35,948 nucleotides of DNA from an uncultured Mycoplasmatota bacterium. GTDB lineage: Bacteria > Bacillota_I > Bacilli_A > RF39 > UBA660. Below the pieces are notes generated by a model that had not been told where the DNA came from, ran no database searches, and saw only the letters and a program-made list of their open reading frames with translations. The translations under genes and the position numbers were made by a program. Shown piece after piece: positions 26,567 to 35,948 of the stretch. The stretch spans positions 1 to 35,948 of the forward strand of contig CAMLTY010000008.1 in NCBI GenBank assembly GCA_946486465.1. The letters run 5' to 3'. The number at the start of each line of letters is the position of its first letter. Position 1 is the first letter of the stretch.

Positions 26567-28240
26567 TTAATCGGCTTGTATCACATATGGATTTTCTGCA
26601 GCTCCATCTCCAGATGTAAACCCGTTTTCAGTGGTCACATTGATAACTGGACGAACGGCGCCGTTGGCACCCACAAAGTTGCCGCCGAGATCCTCACGCT
26701 CATACCACACATTAGCATTACCAATAAGGAAACCGCCCGGCGTCATACTCCAATACTCTATTCCTGATTTTCCTGGGCTTAAGTAACTATCTGTGGTTAC
26801 TCCAATATTCTCTCCTGCAAGTACCAATTCATCTGCTGTTATCAATCCTGCTTTTAATCTATAAGAGCCCCCATATATCTCACTTGTACTTGGACAATTC
26901 AAGACTGGTGCATTAGGTTTTGCATAGTTAGTAGCACTTTGATCTAGTCTATCATAACTCGCAAATACATTAAAGTCCATACCTGAAAAGCCATATTCGC
27001 TTACTGGTTTATATCCACTACTATCACTACAGAATCTGCCTCCTATTACTTTACTATCATAACCACTACTTCCTAATGTGTTTTTATACCATGTATCTAC
27101 TTCTTTCTTTATAAAACTATCTGTTCCATTATCATAGGTATATCCTGTGTATTTTGAATCATTATCCTCTAAATTATATGGTGTTTGTCCTACTACATAA
27201 GAATGTGCTAAATCACTATTATCTGGATTTGCACTTGTTCCATTATATATTAATCTTAAACTTCCATCTCCATTAATTCTTATAATCTTCCAATACATCT
27301 TATCTCCGGCACTAGCAAGCTTTACTTGAGTACAACTACTATTACCTGCTTCAGTACAACTAGATTCACTTTGATAAATAGTGTTATTACCTTGATAAAC
27401 ATAATAATCACTTGTATATTCTCCAAACTGTACATTGTTATTATTTACATTTCCTCTAAAATAGTAACTTGTTCCATCTTCATCTTCAATGCTATATAAT
27501 CCATTTGTTACATACTCTGGATTATTTTGTGGACTAGAACTCATATCTAAATAGTTTCCATTACTTGCATAATTAAACATATTCTCTTTTTCTTCTTGTA
27601 ATTCATTATCTTCTAATATCTCTTGTGTAGTTAGAGGAACATACTTATCTCCTGCTTTTCCATAAACATTTATCTGTACTGTAAAGACTAATCCTCCTCC
27701 ATCTCCCTGGGGATTATAACTCTCATCTACATACATTCTTAATCTATAATTATTAGATTCACTAGAGTTCATACTACTTGTATATAAACTCATCTCATTT
27801 ACTGGTCTTCCTGTATAATCATTAGCACTACTCTCCTCATTATATGTCTCAGGTACCATTAAAGCTTCTTCACTACCATCATCTGTTAATCTAGTTAGAT
27901 ATAACTTTATATATTCTCCACCTATAGTATTACCATCTTCTTTTTTAGCACTTATCTCATAGTTTATATTTACATCTCCTGTTATTTCACTACTTATACT
28001 AAAATCAAAGTACTCTCCAGGATTTAATCTTACCATACCTGTCTTATCTGTTGTTGGTAGGGCCCCATTTAGACTTATTGTATTATCACTCTCTTCATAA
28101 CTCATTGTTATCGCTCCTGTTGTTATACTATTTATACTACCTTCTCTATTATAACTAAAAGCAGCATAACTTACTCCTACTATTGCAATTACCATTACTA
28201 TTAACACCACTATTATTACTATGTTTTCACGTTTTTTCAT
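26567..28240 (-). CDS. Secreted/surface protein, paralogue of 40..1677, with camelysin/TasA-like N-terminus
   Basis: N-terminal TM/signal IVIIVVLIVMVIAIVGVSYAAFSYNREGSINSITTGAITMSY; C-terminal RPVINVTTENGFTSGDG. Confidence 0.8.
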   Translation of the reverse strand: MKKRENIVIIVVLIVMVIAIVGVSYAAFSYNREGSINSITTGAITMSYEESDNTISLNGALPTTDKTGMVRLNPGEYFDFSISSEITGDVNINYEISAKKEDGNTIGGEYIKLYLTRLTDDGSEEALMVPETYNEESSANDYTGRPVNEMSLYTSSMNSSESNNYRLRMYVDESYNPQGDGGGLVFTVQINVYGKAGDKYVPLTTQEILEDNELQEEKENMFNYASNGNYLDMSSSPQNNPEYVTNGLYSIEDEDGTSYYFRGNVNNNNVQFGEYTSDYYVYQGNNTIYQSESSCTEAGNSSCTQVKLASAGDKMYWKIIRINGDGSLRLIYNGTSANPDNSDLAHSYVVGQTPYNLEDNDSKYTGYTYDNGTDSFIKKEVDTWYKNTLGSSGYDSKVIGGRFCSDSSGYKPVSEYGFSGMDFNVFASYDRLDQSATNYAKPNAPVLNCPSTSEIYGGSYRLKAGLITADELVLAGENIGVTTDSYLSPGKSGIEYWSMTPGGFLIGNANVWYEREDLGGNFVGANGAVRPVINVTTENGFTSGDGAAENPYVIQAD

Positions 28241-28350
28241 TTCATTTCAACTCCTCTTATTTTTTTATAGTCTTTCCCAAATTATTATCTTCTATACTAT
28301 AATTAAATACTAACACATAAAATCCAAAATATCAAATATCTTGACATTAT

Positions 28351-28386
28351 AAAAAGAATAGAACACTCCTCTACTCTATTCTTTTT
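28351..28386. terminator. Strong hairpin with A/T tracts on both sides (bidirectional terminator-like)
   Basis: AAAAAGAATAGA-acactcctctac-TCTATTCTTTTT, perfect 12-bp stem. Confidence 0.65.
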
Positions 28387-28423
28387 ACACTATGAAAGAA
28401 AGTAATATTATTACTTATATTTA

Positions 28424-28471
28424 CTAAACTGCCCCCCCCCAAGTAACATATTGTAAACATAGTTTTCTCAT
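28424..28471 (-). CDS. Candidate leader peptide MRKLCLQYVTWGGAV
   Basis: 15-codon ORF with upstream GAAGG, promoter-like TTTACT-N17-TAATAT (28505-28533) and in-frame G9 tract. Confidence 0.3.
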   Translation of the reverse strand: MRKLCLQYVTWGGAV

Positions 28472-28596
28472 ATTTTTACCTTCTTTCTTATCTTTGTTAA
28501 ATTAATATTACCATGAATAAATATGGAAGTAAAGTGTTTATTTTTCTCTTTACATCAAATTATTTTTATAGTAGTTAACTCTAATATAGAAAAATA

Positions 28597-28632
28597 AAAA
28601 TTGATCCTAATATTAAATAAAGACCAATTTTA
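28597..28632 (-). terminator. Terminator downstream of efp
   Basis: AAAATTGGTC...GATCAATTTTTATTTT on the minus strand. Confidence 0.6.
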
Positions 28633-28642
28633 ATTATTTAAA

Positions 28643-29200
28643 TTATGCACGAGATACATATTTACCATCTTTAGTACTAACTAAGATATCTTCATCTTGT
28701 TTAATAAATAATGGCACTTGAATAGTCATACCTGTCTCAAGTTCAGCATTTTTCATCGCACCGCTTGAAGTATTACCTTTAACTGCATCTTCAGTTTTAA
28801 CTACTTTCATAACTACTTTATCAGGTAAAGATAATCCTAACATCTCACCTTCAAAGAAAGTAATTTCAACTTCTAAGTTTTCTTTTAAGTACTTAGCATC
28901 TTCACCTATAACACTCTTATCAAGTTCTATTTGTTCATAGTCTGTCATACTCATGAAATAATAAGTATCTCCCATACTATATAAGAATTGCATAGTTTTC
29001 TTAGAAATATGAGCAGTTTCTACTTTAACACCTGCATTAAATGTCTTCTCTACAATAGAACCTGTTCTTAAGTTTTTCATCTTAGCTTTTACTATCGCAG
29101 CACCTTTACCTGGTTTAACATGTTGACTTTCAATTATAGTATAGATTCCACCTTCAAATTGAATAGTCATACCTGGTTTAAAATCATTTGAATTAACCAT
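28643..29200 (-). CDS. efp: Elongation factor P
   Basis: HVKPGKGAAIVKAKMKNLRTGSIVEKTF and full-length EF-P architecture. Confidence 0.97.
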   Translation of the reverse strand: MVNSNDFKPGMTIQFEGGIYTIIESQHVKPGKGAAIVKAKMKNLRTGSIVEKTFNAGVKVETAHISKKTMQFLYSMGDTYYFMSMTDYEQIELDKSVIGEDAKYLKENLEVEITFFEGEMLGLSLPDKVVMKVVKTEDAVKGNTSSGAMKNAELETGMTIQVPLFIKQDEDILVSTKDGKYVSRA

Positions 29201-29224
29201 TTTACTTACTCCTTTCTATAATAT

Positions 29225-29249
29225 ATAACAGTCATTTAATGACTGTTAT
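29225..29249 (-). terminator. Terminator-like hairpin downstream of rpmG
   Basis: ATAACAGTCAT-3 nt-ATGACTGTTAT. Confidence 0.6.
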
Positions 29250-29253
29250 ATTA

Positions 29254-29421
29254 TTATTTCTTCTCTTTATGAGTTGTGTGTTTACCACAGAATTTACAAT
29301 ATTTACTAATCTCCATTCTTCCTGGAGTATTATTTACATTTTTCTCTTCTCTATAATTCTCATTACCACAAACTGAGCATACAAAAGTCTTCTTTTGTCT
29401 ATGTCCAAGCTTTTTTGCCAT
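29254..29421 (-). CDS. rpmG: 50S ribosomal protein L33 (not in the supplied ORF track)
   Basis: Translates to MAKKLGHRQKKTFVCSVCGNENYREEKNVNNTPGRMEISKYCKFCGKHTTHKEKK; L33 with two CxxC knuckles; upstream GGAGGG. Confidence 0.93.
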   Translation of the reverse strand: MAKKLGHRQKKTFVCSVCGNENYREEKNVNNTPGRMEISKYCKFCGKHTTHKEKK

Positions 29422-29477
29422 AAGTTATCCCTCCTTTTTTCTTTAGTAATTTTACCAAATATTTTAAAAAGTATCAA

Positions 29478-30764
29478 CTATTTATTTAATTCTTTTAATA
29501 ATTCAATAGTTTTTCTCATCTCTTGGTCATATTGTACCATTTCAATACCACCAAATTGATTTAAGAAGTCATCTAGTTCCATATTATAACGTTCTGCAAG
29601 TCTTTTAGCTTCTTCCATAGCTTCATCTTCACTTACTTCAATATGCTCCATATTCATAATCTCTTCAAGCATTAAACGATATAATACGTTTTGATAAGCT
29701 TCTTTTTCAAGTTGATCTCTTAAATCTTTTTCAGTAGATTTAGTAACTTGATAATATAAATCTAAACTAATTCCTTGCATAGCCATTTGTTGTTCTGTTC
29801 TTCTAAGTAGTCTATCTACTTCTTCATTAACCATTTCTTCTGGAATATCAACTTCAACGTTTTTAGATACTTCTTCTAGTAGTTTATCGATATATTTATT
29901 TTCTTCTTCCATATCTTTATTAGCTTTTATATTAGCTTCTACTTCTTTTCTAAGACTCATCTCATCATTAACACCTTCAATACCAAGGTCAAAGAAGAAG
30001 TCTTCATCTAATTCTCTTTTTTCTTTAGTTTTAATTTCATGTACTTTTACTTTAAATGTAACTTCTTGTCCCTTTAGAGACTCTTCCATATAATCATCTG
30101 GGAATGTTACTTTAATATCTTTCTCATCACCTGACTTCATACCAATTAATTGTTCTTCAAAACCAGGAATAAAAGTACCACTTCCTATTTCTAGAGAATA
30201 GTTTTCTCCTTTACCACCATCAAAAGGCTCTCCATCTTTAAATCCTTCAAAGTCAATAACTGCAACATCACCATTTTCAACTTTACCGTTTTCATCTTTA
30301 TTAACTAATTCTTCATATCTTTCAAGTAAATAGTCTATTTCATGGTCGATTTCTTCTTTAGTTACTTTAACTTCGTTAGGTTTAACTCCTAAATCTCTAT
30401 ACTTTTTAATCTTAACTTCTGGTTTAGTAATAATTTTAAAAGTAAATGTTACACTATTTTCATCTAAACTCTTTAAATTAGGCTCAGGTTGTACTACTGG
30501 TACTAAATCATTATCTTTTAAAGCTTTAGTATAAGCATCTTGAATTACTAAGTCTGCAGCATCTAATAAATAGTTTTGTCCAAACTTCTTATCATAGATA
30601 TTCTTAGGACATTTACCTTTTCTAAAACCGTCTACTTCAACTTTTTTAACTCTATCTTTAAAAGCCTTATCAACAGCATCAGTCCACTCTTTTCCTTCTA
30701 CTTTTATTTCAATATTATGATAATTTTTCTTATTTGTCTCTTTTTTATTTTCTTTCTTTTCCAT
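29478..30764 (-). CDS. tig: Trigger factor
   Basis: VDGFRKGKCP ribosome-binding signature; FKBP segment NGDVAVIDFEGFKDGEPFDGGKGENYSLEIGSGTFIPGFEEQLIGMKSGDEKDIKVTFPDDY. Confidence 0.97.
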   Translation of the reverse strand: MEKKENKKETNKKNYHNIEIKVEGKEWTDAVDKAFKDRVKKVEVDGFRKGKCPKNIYDKKFGQNYLLDAADLVIQDAYTKALKDNDLVPVVQPEPNLKSLDENSVTFTFKIITKPEVKIKKYRDLGVKPNEVKVTKEEIDHEIDYLLERYEELVNKDENGKVENGDVAVIDFEGFKDGEPFDGGKGENYSLEIGSGTFIPGFEEQLIGMKSGDEKDIKVTFPDDYMEESLKGQEVTFKVKVHEIKTKEKRELDEDFFFDLGIEGVNDEMSLRKEVEANIKANKDMEEENKYIDKLLEEVSKNVEVDIPEEMVNEEVDRLLRRTEQQMAMQGISLDLYYQVTKSTEKDLRDQLEKEAYQNVLYRLMLEEIMNMEHIEVSEDEAMEEAKRLAERYNMELDDFLNQFGGIEMVQYDQEMRKTIELLKELNK

Positions 30765-30925
30765 ATTTCTTCCTCCAATACGTCTCTTATTATATATTAT
30801 AAACTATAGTTTTTCAACAGTTAATTTATACTTATATCACATTTTGCCACTTTAAATCAATAAAATCATTAAAAACACCATTTATGTTAATTTATCTTTA
30901 GAAATAATATTAATTTTTGCTTTAA

Positions 30926-30954
30926 TTGACAAAATATCTCTAATTTAGTACAAT
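30926..30954 (+). promoter_or_regulatory. Consensus-like promoter TTGACA-N17-TACAAT
   Basis: Read directly upstream of the PHP gene. Confidence 0.8.
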
Positions 30955-30977
30955 ACAGCAAAGAAAGAAGGGATAGA

Positions 30978-31769
30978 ATGGATGATTTTCATATTCACTC
31001 TACTTATTCTGATGGACTTGATAGTATTGATAATTTAATCAAAAGAACTAAAGATTTCACTATGTTTTCTATAACTGATCATAATAATATAGAAGCTAGC
31101 AAAAAGATAATGGAACATAATTTTATTACAGGTGTTGAACTTTCTGCTTATTTTTTGAAAGATGAATATCATATTTTAGGATATAATTTTGATGCTAATA
31201 ATAAAAAATTGAATGATATGATAAAAGAATATAACTATTATAACAATGAAATTTTTAAAGCTATATACAAAAGGATTGCAAATAATATTAAAATTGATCC
31301 AACTCTTATAGATATATTGATTAAACAAGGTATTAATTTAAACAAAGTTTCTATTACTAAAATTATATCAAAAGAATTAAATAATCAAGACTTATATAAT
31401 GTATATGATAATTATGTAAAAAAACACTGTCAAAATATTACATATTATTATATATCTATTAAAGATATTATTGAAAATATCAAAACAGCTAATGGTTATC
31501 TTATACTAGCACATCCATTTATTAGTTGCAAACATATGAATACTAAAACAATAATAGGAAAATTTTTAACACATGGTGGAGATGGTATAGAAATAACACC
31601 TGACTCTATTGATAAATCTAAAGAAATAATTGATTACTATAATGCTCTTTATTCTATTGGTAGTGACTATCATAGCGATATATTTAATAAGAATAACATT
31701 TTAGGTATAAATACAGAACATTTCGATAATGATAAACGTTATCTAAAAAATATAATTAGGAGGAAGTAA
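30978..31769 (+). CDS. PHP-domain phosphoesterase
   Basis: DFHIHSTYSDG, SITDHNNIEA, GVELSAYF, LAHPF, GSDYHSD metal-binding motifs. Confidence 0.9.
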   Translation: MDDFHIHSTYSDGLDSIDNLIKRTKDFTMFSITDHNNIEASKKIMEHNFITGVELSAYFLKDEYHILGYNFDANNKKLNDMIKEYNYYNNEIFKAIYKRIANNIKIDPTLIDILIKQGINLNKVSITKIISKELNNQDLYNVYDNYVKKHCQNITYYYISIKDIIENIKTANGYLILAHPFISCKHMNTKTIIGKFLTHGGDGIEITPDSIDKSKEIIDYYNALYSIGSDYHSDIFNKNNILGINTEHFDNDKRYLKNIIRRK

Positions 31770-31771
31770 AA

Positions 31772-32389
31772 ATGCATACATTTAAAGAAATAACTAATAT
31801 TTTAGAAGAAATATATAAGTTAAACGAAATAAATGATATTATTTATATAAATGGAGGGATTGTTCCTTATCTAATAAATAACAAGGCAAAGACAAGAAAT
31901 CATAGCGATATTGATATTTTAGTAAATTTAAAAGATATGGATACTATTAGGAATGTATTAAAAAAATATAATCTTTATAGTGAAAATAAAGACAGTCTTA
32001 AGTTAGCTAATCAAGATTTTGGAATTCATACTAATATTAGATGTATAGATATAGGTTTTTACCCTTTTGTAATAGAAGACAATGGTATAAAAATTAATAC
32101 TTTTAGTATTGATGACAAAACCATATTTAAATCTAGATTTATAGCAGGATTAACTTTTAATGATTTTTATGAAATAATTAGTTTTAAGAATTATAAAATT
32201 AAGATTATTAAAAGAGAATTACTATATATATTGAAAGAAAATTTAACAAGAAACAAAGATAAATTAGATTATGTGGTATTAAAAAAATTAAATATGAATA
32301 AAGAGTGTATAACTAGATTAAGAAAGTTAAATATCTCTAAATATACTAATATAGATGATTTTATTACAGAAAAAGAATCCAAAAACTAG
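31772..32389 (+). CDS. Nucleotidyltransferase-like protein
   Basis: YINGGIVPYLINNKAKTRNHSDIDILVNL resembles the NTase GG...R.H.DID motif; 2-bp gap from the PHP gene. Confidence 0.75.
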   Translation: MHTFKEITNILEEIYKLNEINDIIYINGGIVPYLINNKAKTRNHSDIDILVNLKDMDTIRNVLKKYNLYSENKDSLKLANQDFGIHTNIRCIDIGFYPFVIEDNGIKINTFSIDDKTIFKSRFIAGLTFNDFYEIISFKNYKIKIIKRELLYILKENLTRNKDKLDYVVLKKLNMNKECITRLRKLNISKYTNIDDFITEKESKN

Positions 32390-32400
32390 GATTCTCTTTT
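32374..32400. terminator. Bidirectional terminator between convergent genes
   Basis: AGAATCC-loop-GGATTCTCTTTT. Confidence 0.65.
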
Positions 32401-32415
32401 CTTTACTATAGTTAA

Positions 32416-33441
32416 CTACTTTATAAACATTGCATCTCCGAAAGAGAAGAATCTATATTTTTCTTTAACTGCTACATTATAAGCATTTAAGATATTATCT
32501 TTTCCTGCTATTGCAGATACTAACATGATTAAGGTTGATTTAGGTAAATGGAAATTAGTAATAAGTCCATCGATACTCTTAACCTCTTTACCTGGATAAA
32601 TAAAGATATCAGTAAAACCAGAGTCTTCTTTAAACTCTCCAAACTTACCATAAACTGTCTCTAATGTTCTAGTTGAAGTAGTACCAACTGCTATTATTCT
32701 TTTACCATTTTCTCTTGTTTTATTAAGAATATCTGCAACTTCACTACTTAATGAATAAAACTCACTATGCATTTTATGTTTTGTAACATCTTCTACTTTA
32801 ACAGGTCTAAATGTACCAAGTCCTACATGTAAAGTTAGATAAACGATATTTATACCTTTCTCTTTTATTTTTTCAAGTAACTCTTTTGTAAAATGAAGAC
32901 CTGCCGTAGGAGCAGCAGCACTACCTACTTCTTTAGCATACACTGTCTGATATCTATCTTTATCTTCTAGTTTTTCATGAATATATGGTGGTAGTGGCAT
33001 AGTACCAAGTTTATCTAATAGTTCATAGAATATTCCTTCATAACTAGCAGTAAATACTCTTATACCTTCATCTTTAACTTCAGTACATGTTAACTTTAAT
33101 AACCCCTCACCAAAAGATACAACATCACCTACATGAATACGTCTAGCAGGTTTAACTAAAGTCTCCCAAGTATCACCTTCAACATTCTTTAATAATAGAA
33201 CTTCTATAACGGCTTTAGTACTCATCTTTTCACCTATTAATCTAGCAGGTAAGACTTTAGTATCATTTAAAATTAAAGTGTCTCCTTTATTAAGATAATC
33301 TATAATATCATAAAAATGTTTATGTTCAATTTCTCCTGTTTTCTTATCAAGCACCATAAGTCTTGAAGCATCTCTTTGTTTAATTGGTGTTTGAGCGATT
33401 AACTCTTCTGGTAAATCATAATCAAATTCTTCTAACTTCAT
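32416..33441 (-). CDS. queA: S-adenosylmethionine:tRNA ribosyltransferase-isomerase
   Basis: [63 protein letters not shown]. Confidence 0.97.
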   Translation of the reverse strand: MKLEEFDYDLPEELIAQTPIKQRDASRLMVLDKKTGEIEHKHFYDIIDYLNKGDTLILNDTKVLPARLIGEKMSTKAVIEVLLLKNVEGDTWETLVKPARRIHVGDVVSFGEGLLKLTCTEVKDEGIRVFTASYEGIFYELLDKLGTMPLPPYIHEKLEDKDRYQTVYAKEVGSAAAPTAGLHFTKELLEKIKEKGINIVYLTLHVGLGTFRPVKVEDVTKHKMHSEFYSLSSEVADILNKTRENGKRIIAVGTTSTRTLETVYGKFGEFKEDSGFTDIFIYPGKEVKSIDGLITNFHLPKSTLIMLVSAIAGKDNILNAYNVAVKEKYRFFSFGDAMFIK

Positions 33442-33451
33442 AAATATCCCC

Positions 33452-34471
33452 CTATTCTATATCTAGGTTAAATAAACCTCCTTGGTAGTTTATATTAAGC
33501 TCTTTATATGCTTTTTCTGTTACCATTCTACCTCTACTTGTTCTTTTTAAATAGCCTTCTTGTAAAAGATAAGGCTCTATTACATCTTCAATAGTAGATG
33601 TTTCTTCACCAATTGAAGAAGCTAGGGCATCTATTCCCACAGGTCCTCCATTAAAGCGTTCAATAATCGCTCTTAATAGTTGATGGTCAGTCTCATCTAG
33701 TCCACTCTTACCGACTTTTAGTCTCTCTAAAGCTTTTTCCATTACTTCTAAATCAATAGATTCTTTCTTATCTACTAGAGCAAAGTCACGTACTCTTTTA
33801 AAGAGACGGTTAGCAATACGAGGAGTTCCTCTACTTCTTTTAGCAAGTTCAACTGCTGCTTCATCATCTATTGGCATATCTAAGACTCTACTTGTTCTTT
33901 TAATAATTTCTGTTAACTCTTCTGTTGTATAGAATTTTAATTTAGAAATAATACCGAAACGGTCTCTAAGCGGTGCAGATAAATCTCCTGCTCTTGTTGT
34001 CGCTCCAACTAAAGTAAATGGAGGTAGATCTATTTTAATACTACGAGAACTTCCTTCCCCGCCGATTATTATATCTAAAGTAAAGTCTTCCATAGCAGGA
34101 TATAGTATTTCTTCAATATATCTTGGCATTCTATGAATCTCATCTATAAATAAGACATCTCCTGGTTCAAGAGTTGATAGTATCGCTGCTAAATCCCCAC
34201 TTTTTTCAATTGATGGACCACTAGCAGTTTTAATATTAACACCAAGTTCTCTTGCAATAATAAAGGCAAGTGTAGTTTTACCTAGTCCAGGAGGACCATA
34301 TAATAAAACATGGTCTAATACTTCTCCTCTTATCTTACTAGCTTCTATAAAGACTCTAATATTTTCTTTAACTTCACTCTGTCCAATATATTCATCTAGA
34401 ACTTCAGGTCTAATAGTATTATCTACTACACCATCATCTTCTAACTCTTCACTTGTTACAATTCTTTCCAT
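33452..34471 (-). CDS. ruvB: Holliday junction helicase RuvB
   Basis: [50 protein letters not shown]. Confidence 0.98.
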   Translation of the reverse strand: MERIVTSEELEDDGVVDNTIRPEVLDEYIGQSEVKENIRVFIEASKIRGEVLDHVLLYGPPGLGKTTLAFIIARELGVNIKTASGPSIEKSGDLAAILSTLEPGDVLFIDEIHRMPRYIEEILYPAMEDFTLDIIIGGEGSSRSIKIDLPPFTLVGATTRAGDLSAPLRDRFGIISKLKFYTTEELTEIIKRTSRVLDMPIDDEAAVELAKRSRGTPRIANRLFKRVRDFALVDKKESIDLEVMEKALERLKVGKSGLDETDHQLLRAIIERFNGGPVGIDALASSIGEETSTIEDVIEPYLLQEGYLKRTSRGRMVTEKAYKELNINYQGGLFNLDIE

Positions 34472-34479
34472 TTAAACAC

Positions 34480-35040
34480 CTACTTCAATAATAATTTTAA
34501 GGCTTCTTTTATTTGGTCTTCTATACTTAAAGAATTATCTACTTTCAAGATTATACTCTTAATCTCTTTATCTTTATAACCAAGTCCAAGTAAAGCTTCT
34601 CTTAACTCTTCACTTGTATCTTTAACAATTTCATCACCAGTAGTTAAGTCATCAAGTTTTCCTTTTAAATCAAGTATCATTTGTTTAGCAAGTTTCTCAC
34701 CTATCTTAGGGAACTTCTTTAGATAAAGAATATTTTCTCTATTAATCGCATCACTAATACCATTAATAGAACCAGTGGCAATTATTGGTAGAGCCATCTT
34801 AGGTCCAAGACCCTTAACACCAATTAGTTTTAAAAATAGTTCTTTTTCTTCTTTAGTTTTAAAACCAAAGATACTATGTTCATCTTCTTTAATTTGTTGA
34901 TATAAATAGACTTTATAGTCATTTCCTTCTTCGAAAGCGAAAGGATTAGGTGTATTAATAAGATAGCCTATACCATTGTTTTCTAACACTATAGCATTAG
35001 ACATGATTTCTGTTACTTTTCCTATAATATAACTATACAC
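34480..35040 (-). CDS. ruvA: Holliday junction protein RuvA
   Basis: EDEHSIFGFKTKEEKELFLKLIGVKGLGPKMAL, C-terminal UBA-like ALLGLGYKDKEI; adjacent to ruvB. Confidence 0.96.
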   Translation of the reverse strand: MYSYIIGKVTEIMSNAIVLENNGIGYLINTPNPFAFEEGNDYKVYLYQQIKEDEHSIFGFKTKEEKELFLKLIGVKGLGPKMALPIIATGSINGISDAINRENILYLKKFPKIGEKLAKQMILDLKGKLDDLTTGDEIVKDTSEELREALLGLGYKDKEIKSIILKVDNSLSIEDQIKEALKLLLK

Positions 35041-35399
35041 TTTTTTTTCCTCCTATCTTTAATAATCAATACTATACTTAATACAACATTAAGAGGAATA
35101 AAGATATTAAATGAATTCATTAAAAGAAGGCCTGCTATAGTAAATATTTCTATCAAACATATAACATATAATAATGTATTTTTCTTTTCTTTATCTTGAA
35201 TCCTATCATTAAGAAATATAAGAATTATAAATAAAACTGTAATTACCATCTTAATAATATTAAATATATTTATAAACTCATCAGTGTATTGATAATCTTC
35301 AATAAAAGCATTTATTCTAATATTACCAGTCTGAATTAGAAATAAAACTGTAGAAAGCAAATTTAATATTATATTAGCAATATATACTGTTAATTTCAT
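35022..35399 (-). CDS. Small multi-TM hypothetical membrane protein
   Basis: About four hydrophobic stretches; overlaps ruvA start. Confidence 0.55.
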   Translation of the reverse strand: MKLTVYIANIILNLLSTVLFLIQTGNIRINAFIEDYQYTDEFINIFNIIKMVITVLFIILIFLNDRIQDKEKKNTLLYVICLIEIFTIAGLLLMNSFNIFIPLNVVLSIVLIIKDRRKKKCIVIL

Positions 35400-35400
35400 C

Positions 35401-35948
35401 TTAATCCTCTTTCATATTATGATGAACATCCTGTACATCATCTATATCTTCTAAAGCCTCTATTAGATTATATACTTTTTCTTTAGTTTCATCATCAAGT
35501 TCTACTTCATTATTTGGAACAAAAGTAACTTCGCTAGTTAAGAATTCTGCTACACCGATATTAGCAAGGGCATCTGTTACAGCGATAAACTTATCACTAG
35601 GTGTTGTGATTAAGTATGTATCACCATTATTTTCCATATCTAAAGCTCCTGCATCTAAAGCTGTTAACATTACTTCATCTTCATCATAATCACTTGGAAT
35701 TACAATAATACCCTTACGTTCAAAAATATAACTAACAGAACCATCAGTACCTAAATTACCACCACGTTTAGAAAAAGTACTACGTACAGCTGAAGCTGTT
35801 CTATTACGATTATCAGTAAGGCAATCTACCATGATAGCAACGCCACCTGGTCCATATCCTTCATATCTTATACTCTCATAATTTTCTCCATTACCTGCTC
35901 CTTTAGCTTTATCAATAGCTTTTTGGATATTATCTTTAGGCATATTAG
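35401..35948 (-). CDS. yebC: YebC/PmpR-family protein, N-terminus beyond the window
   Basis: MPKDNIQKAIDKAKG...YEGYGPGGVAIMVDCLTDNRNRTASAVRSTFSKRGGNLGTDGSVSYIFERKG; starts internally relative to typical YebC. Confidence 0.93.
   Translation of the reverse strand, partial: NMPKDNIQKAIDKAKGAGNGENYESIRYEGYGPGGVAIMVDCLTDNRNRTASAVRSTFSKRGGNLGTDGSVSYIFERKGIIVIPSDYDEDEVMLTALDAGALDMENNGDTYLITTPSDKFIAVTDALANIGVAEFLTSEVTFVPNNEVELDDETKEKVYNLIEALEDIDDVQDVHHNMKED

Overview
AT-rich window with standard genetic code, resembling a gut Bacilli/Mollicutes-related (RF39-like) genome. That placement is inferred from gene content and style only. The housekeeping backbone is trpS, dnaG-rpoD-trmK, hisS/aspS, efp, rpmG, tig, queA-ruvB-ruvA and yebC. 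Several accessory or unusual loci interrupt it. (1) The standout is two type III (RNA antitoxin / protein toxin) toxin-antitoxin loci of different families, head to tail on the minus strand just upstream of dnaG: a CptIN-like locus (7505-8334) and a ToxIN/AbiQ-like locus (8354-9183). Each has a tandem-repeat antitoxin RNA (2 x 49 nt and 2 x 36 nt), an intrinsic terminator between antitoxin and toxin, and a nearly identical 73-bp promoter/leader. (2) A solo IS605-type tnpB with a candidate omega-RNA right end sits in a decayed MFS transporter gene. (3) A group II intron (about 2.6 kb) lies between the promoter and start codon of a PfkB-kinase/Smr operon, and the HNH domain of its encoded protein looks degenerate. 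(4) Two paralogous surface proteins occur; one has a GC-rich, coding-strand-adenine-poor C-terminal patch that looks like a hypervariable region. (5) A 15-codon leader ORF containing a G9 tract lies upstream of that surface gene. No rRNA, tRNA or CRISPR array was recognised. All calls come from reading the sequence; no database search was run.
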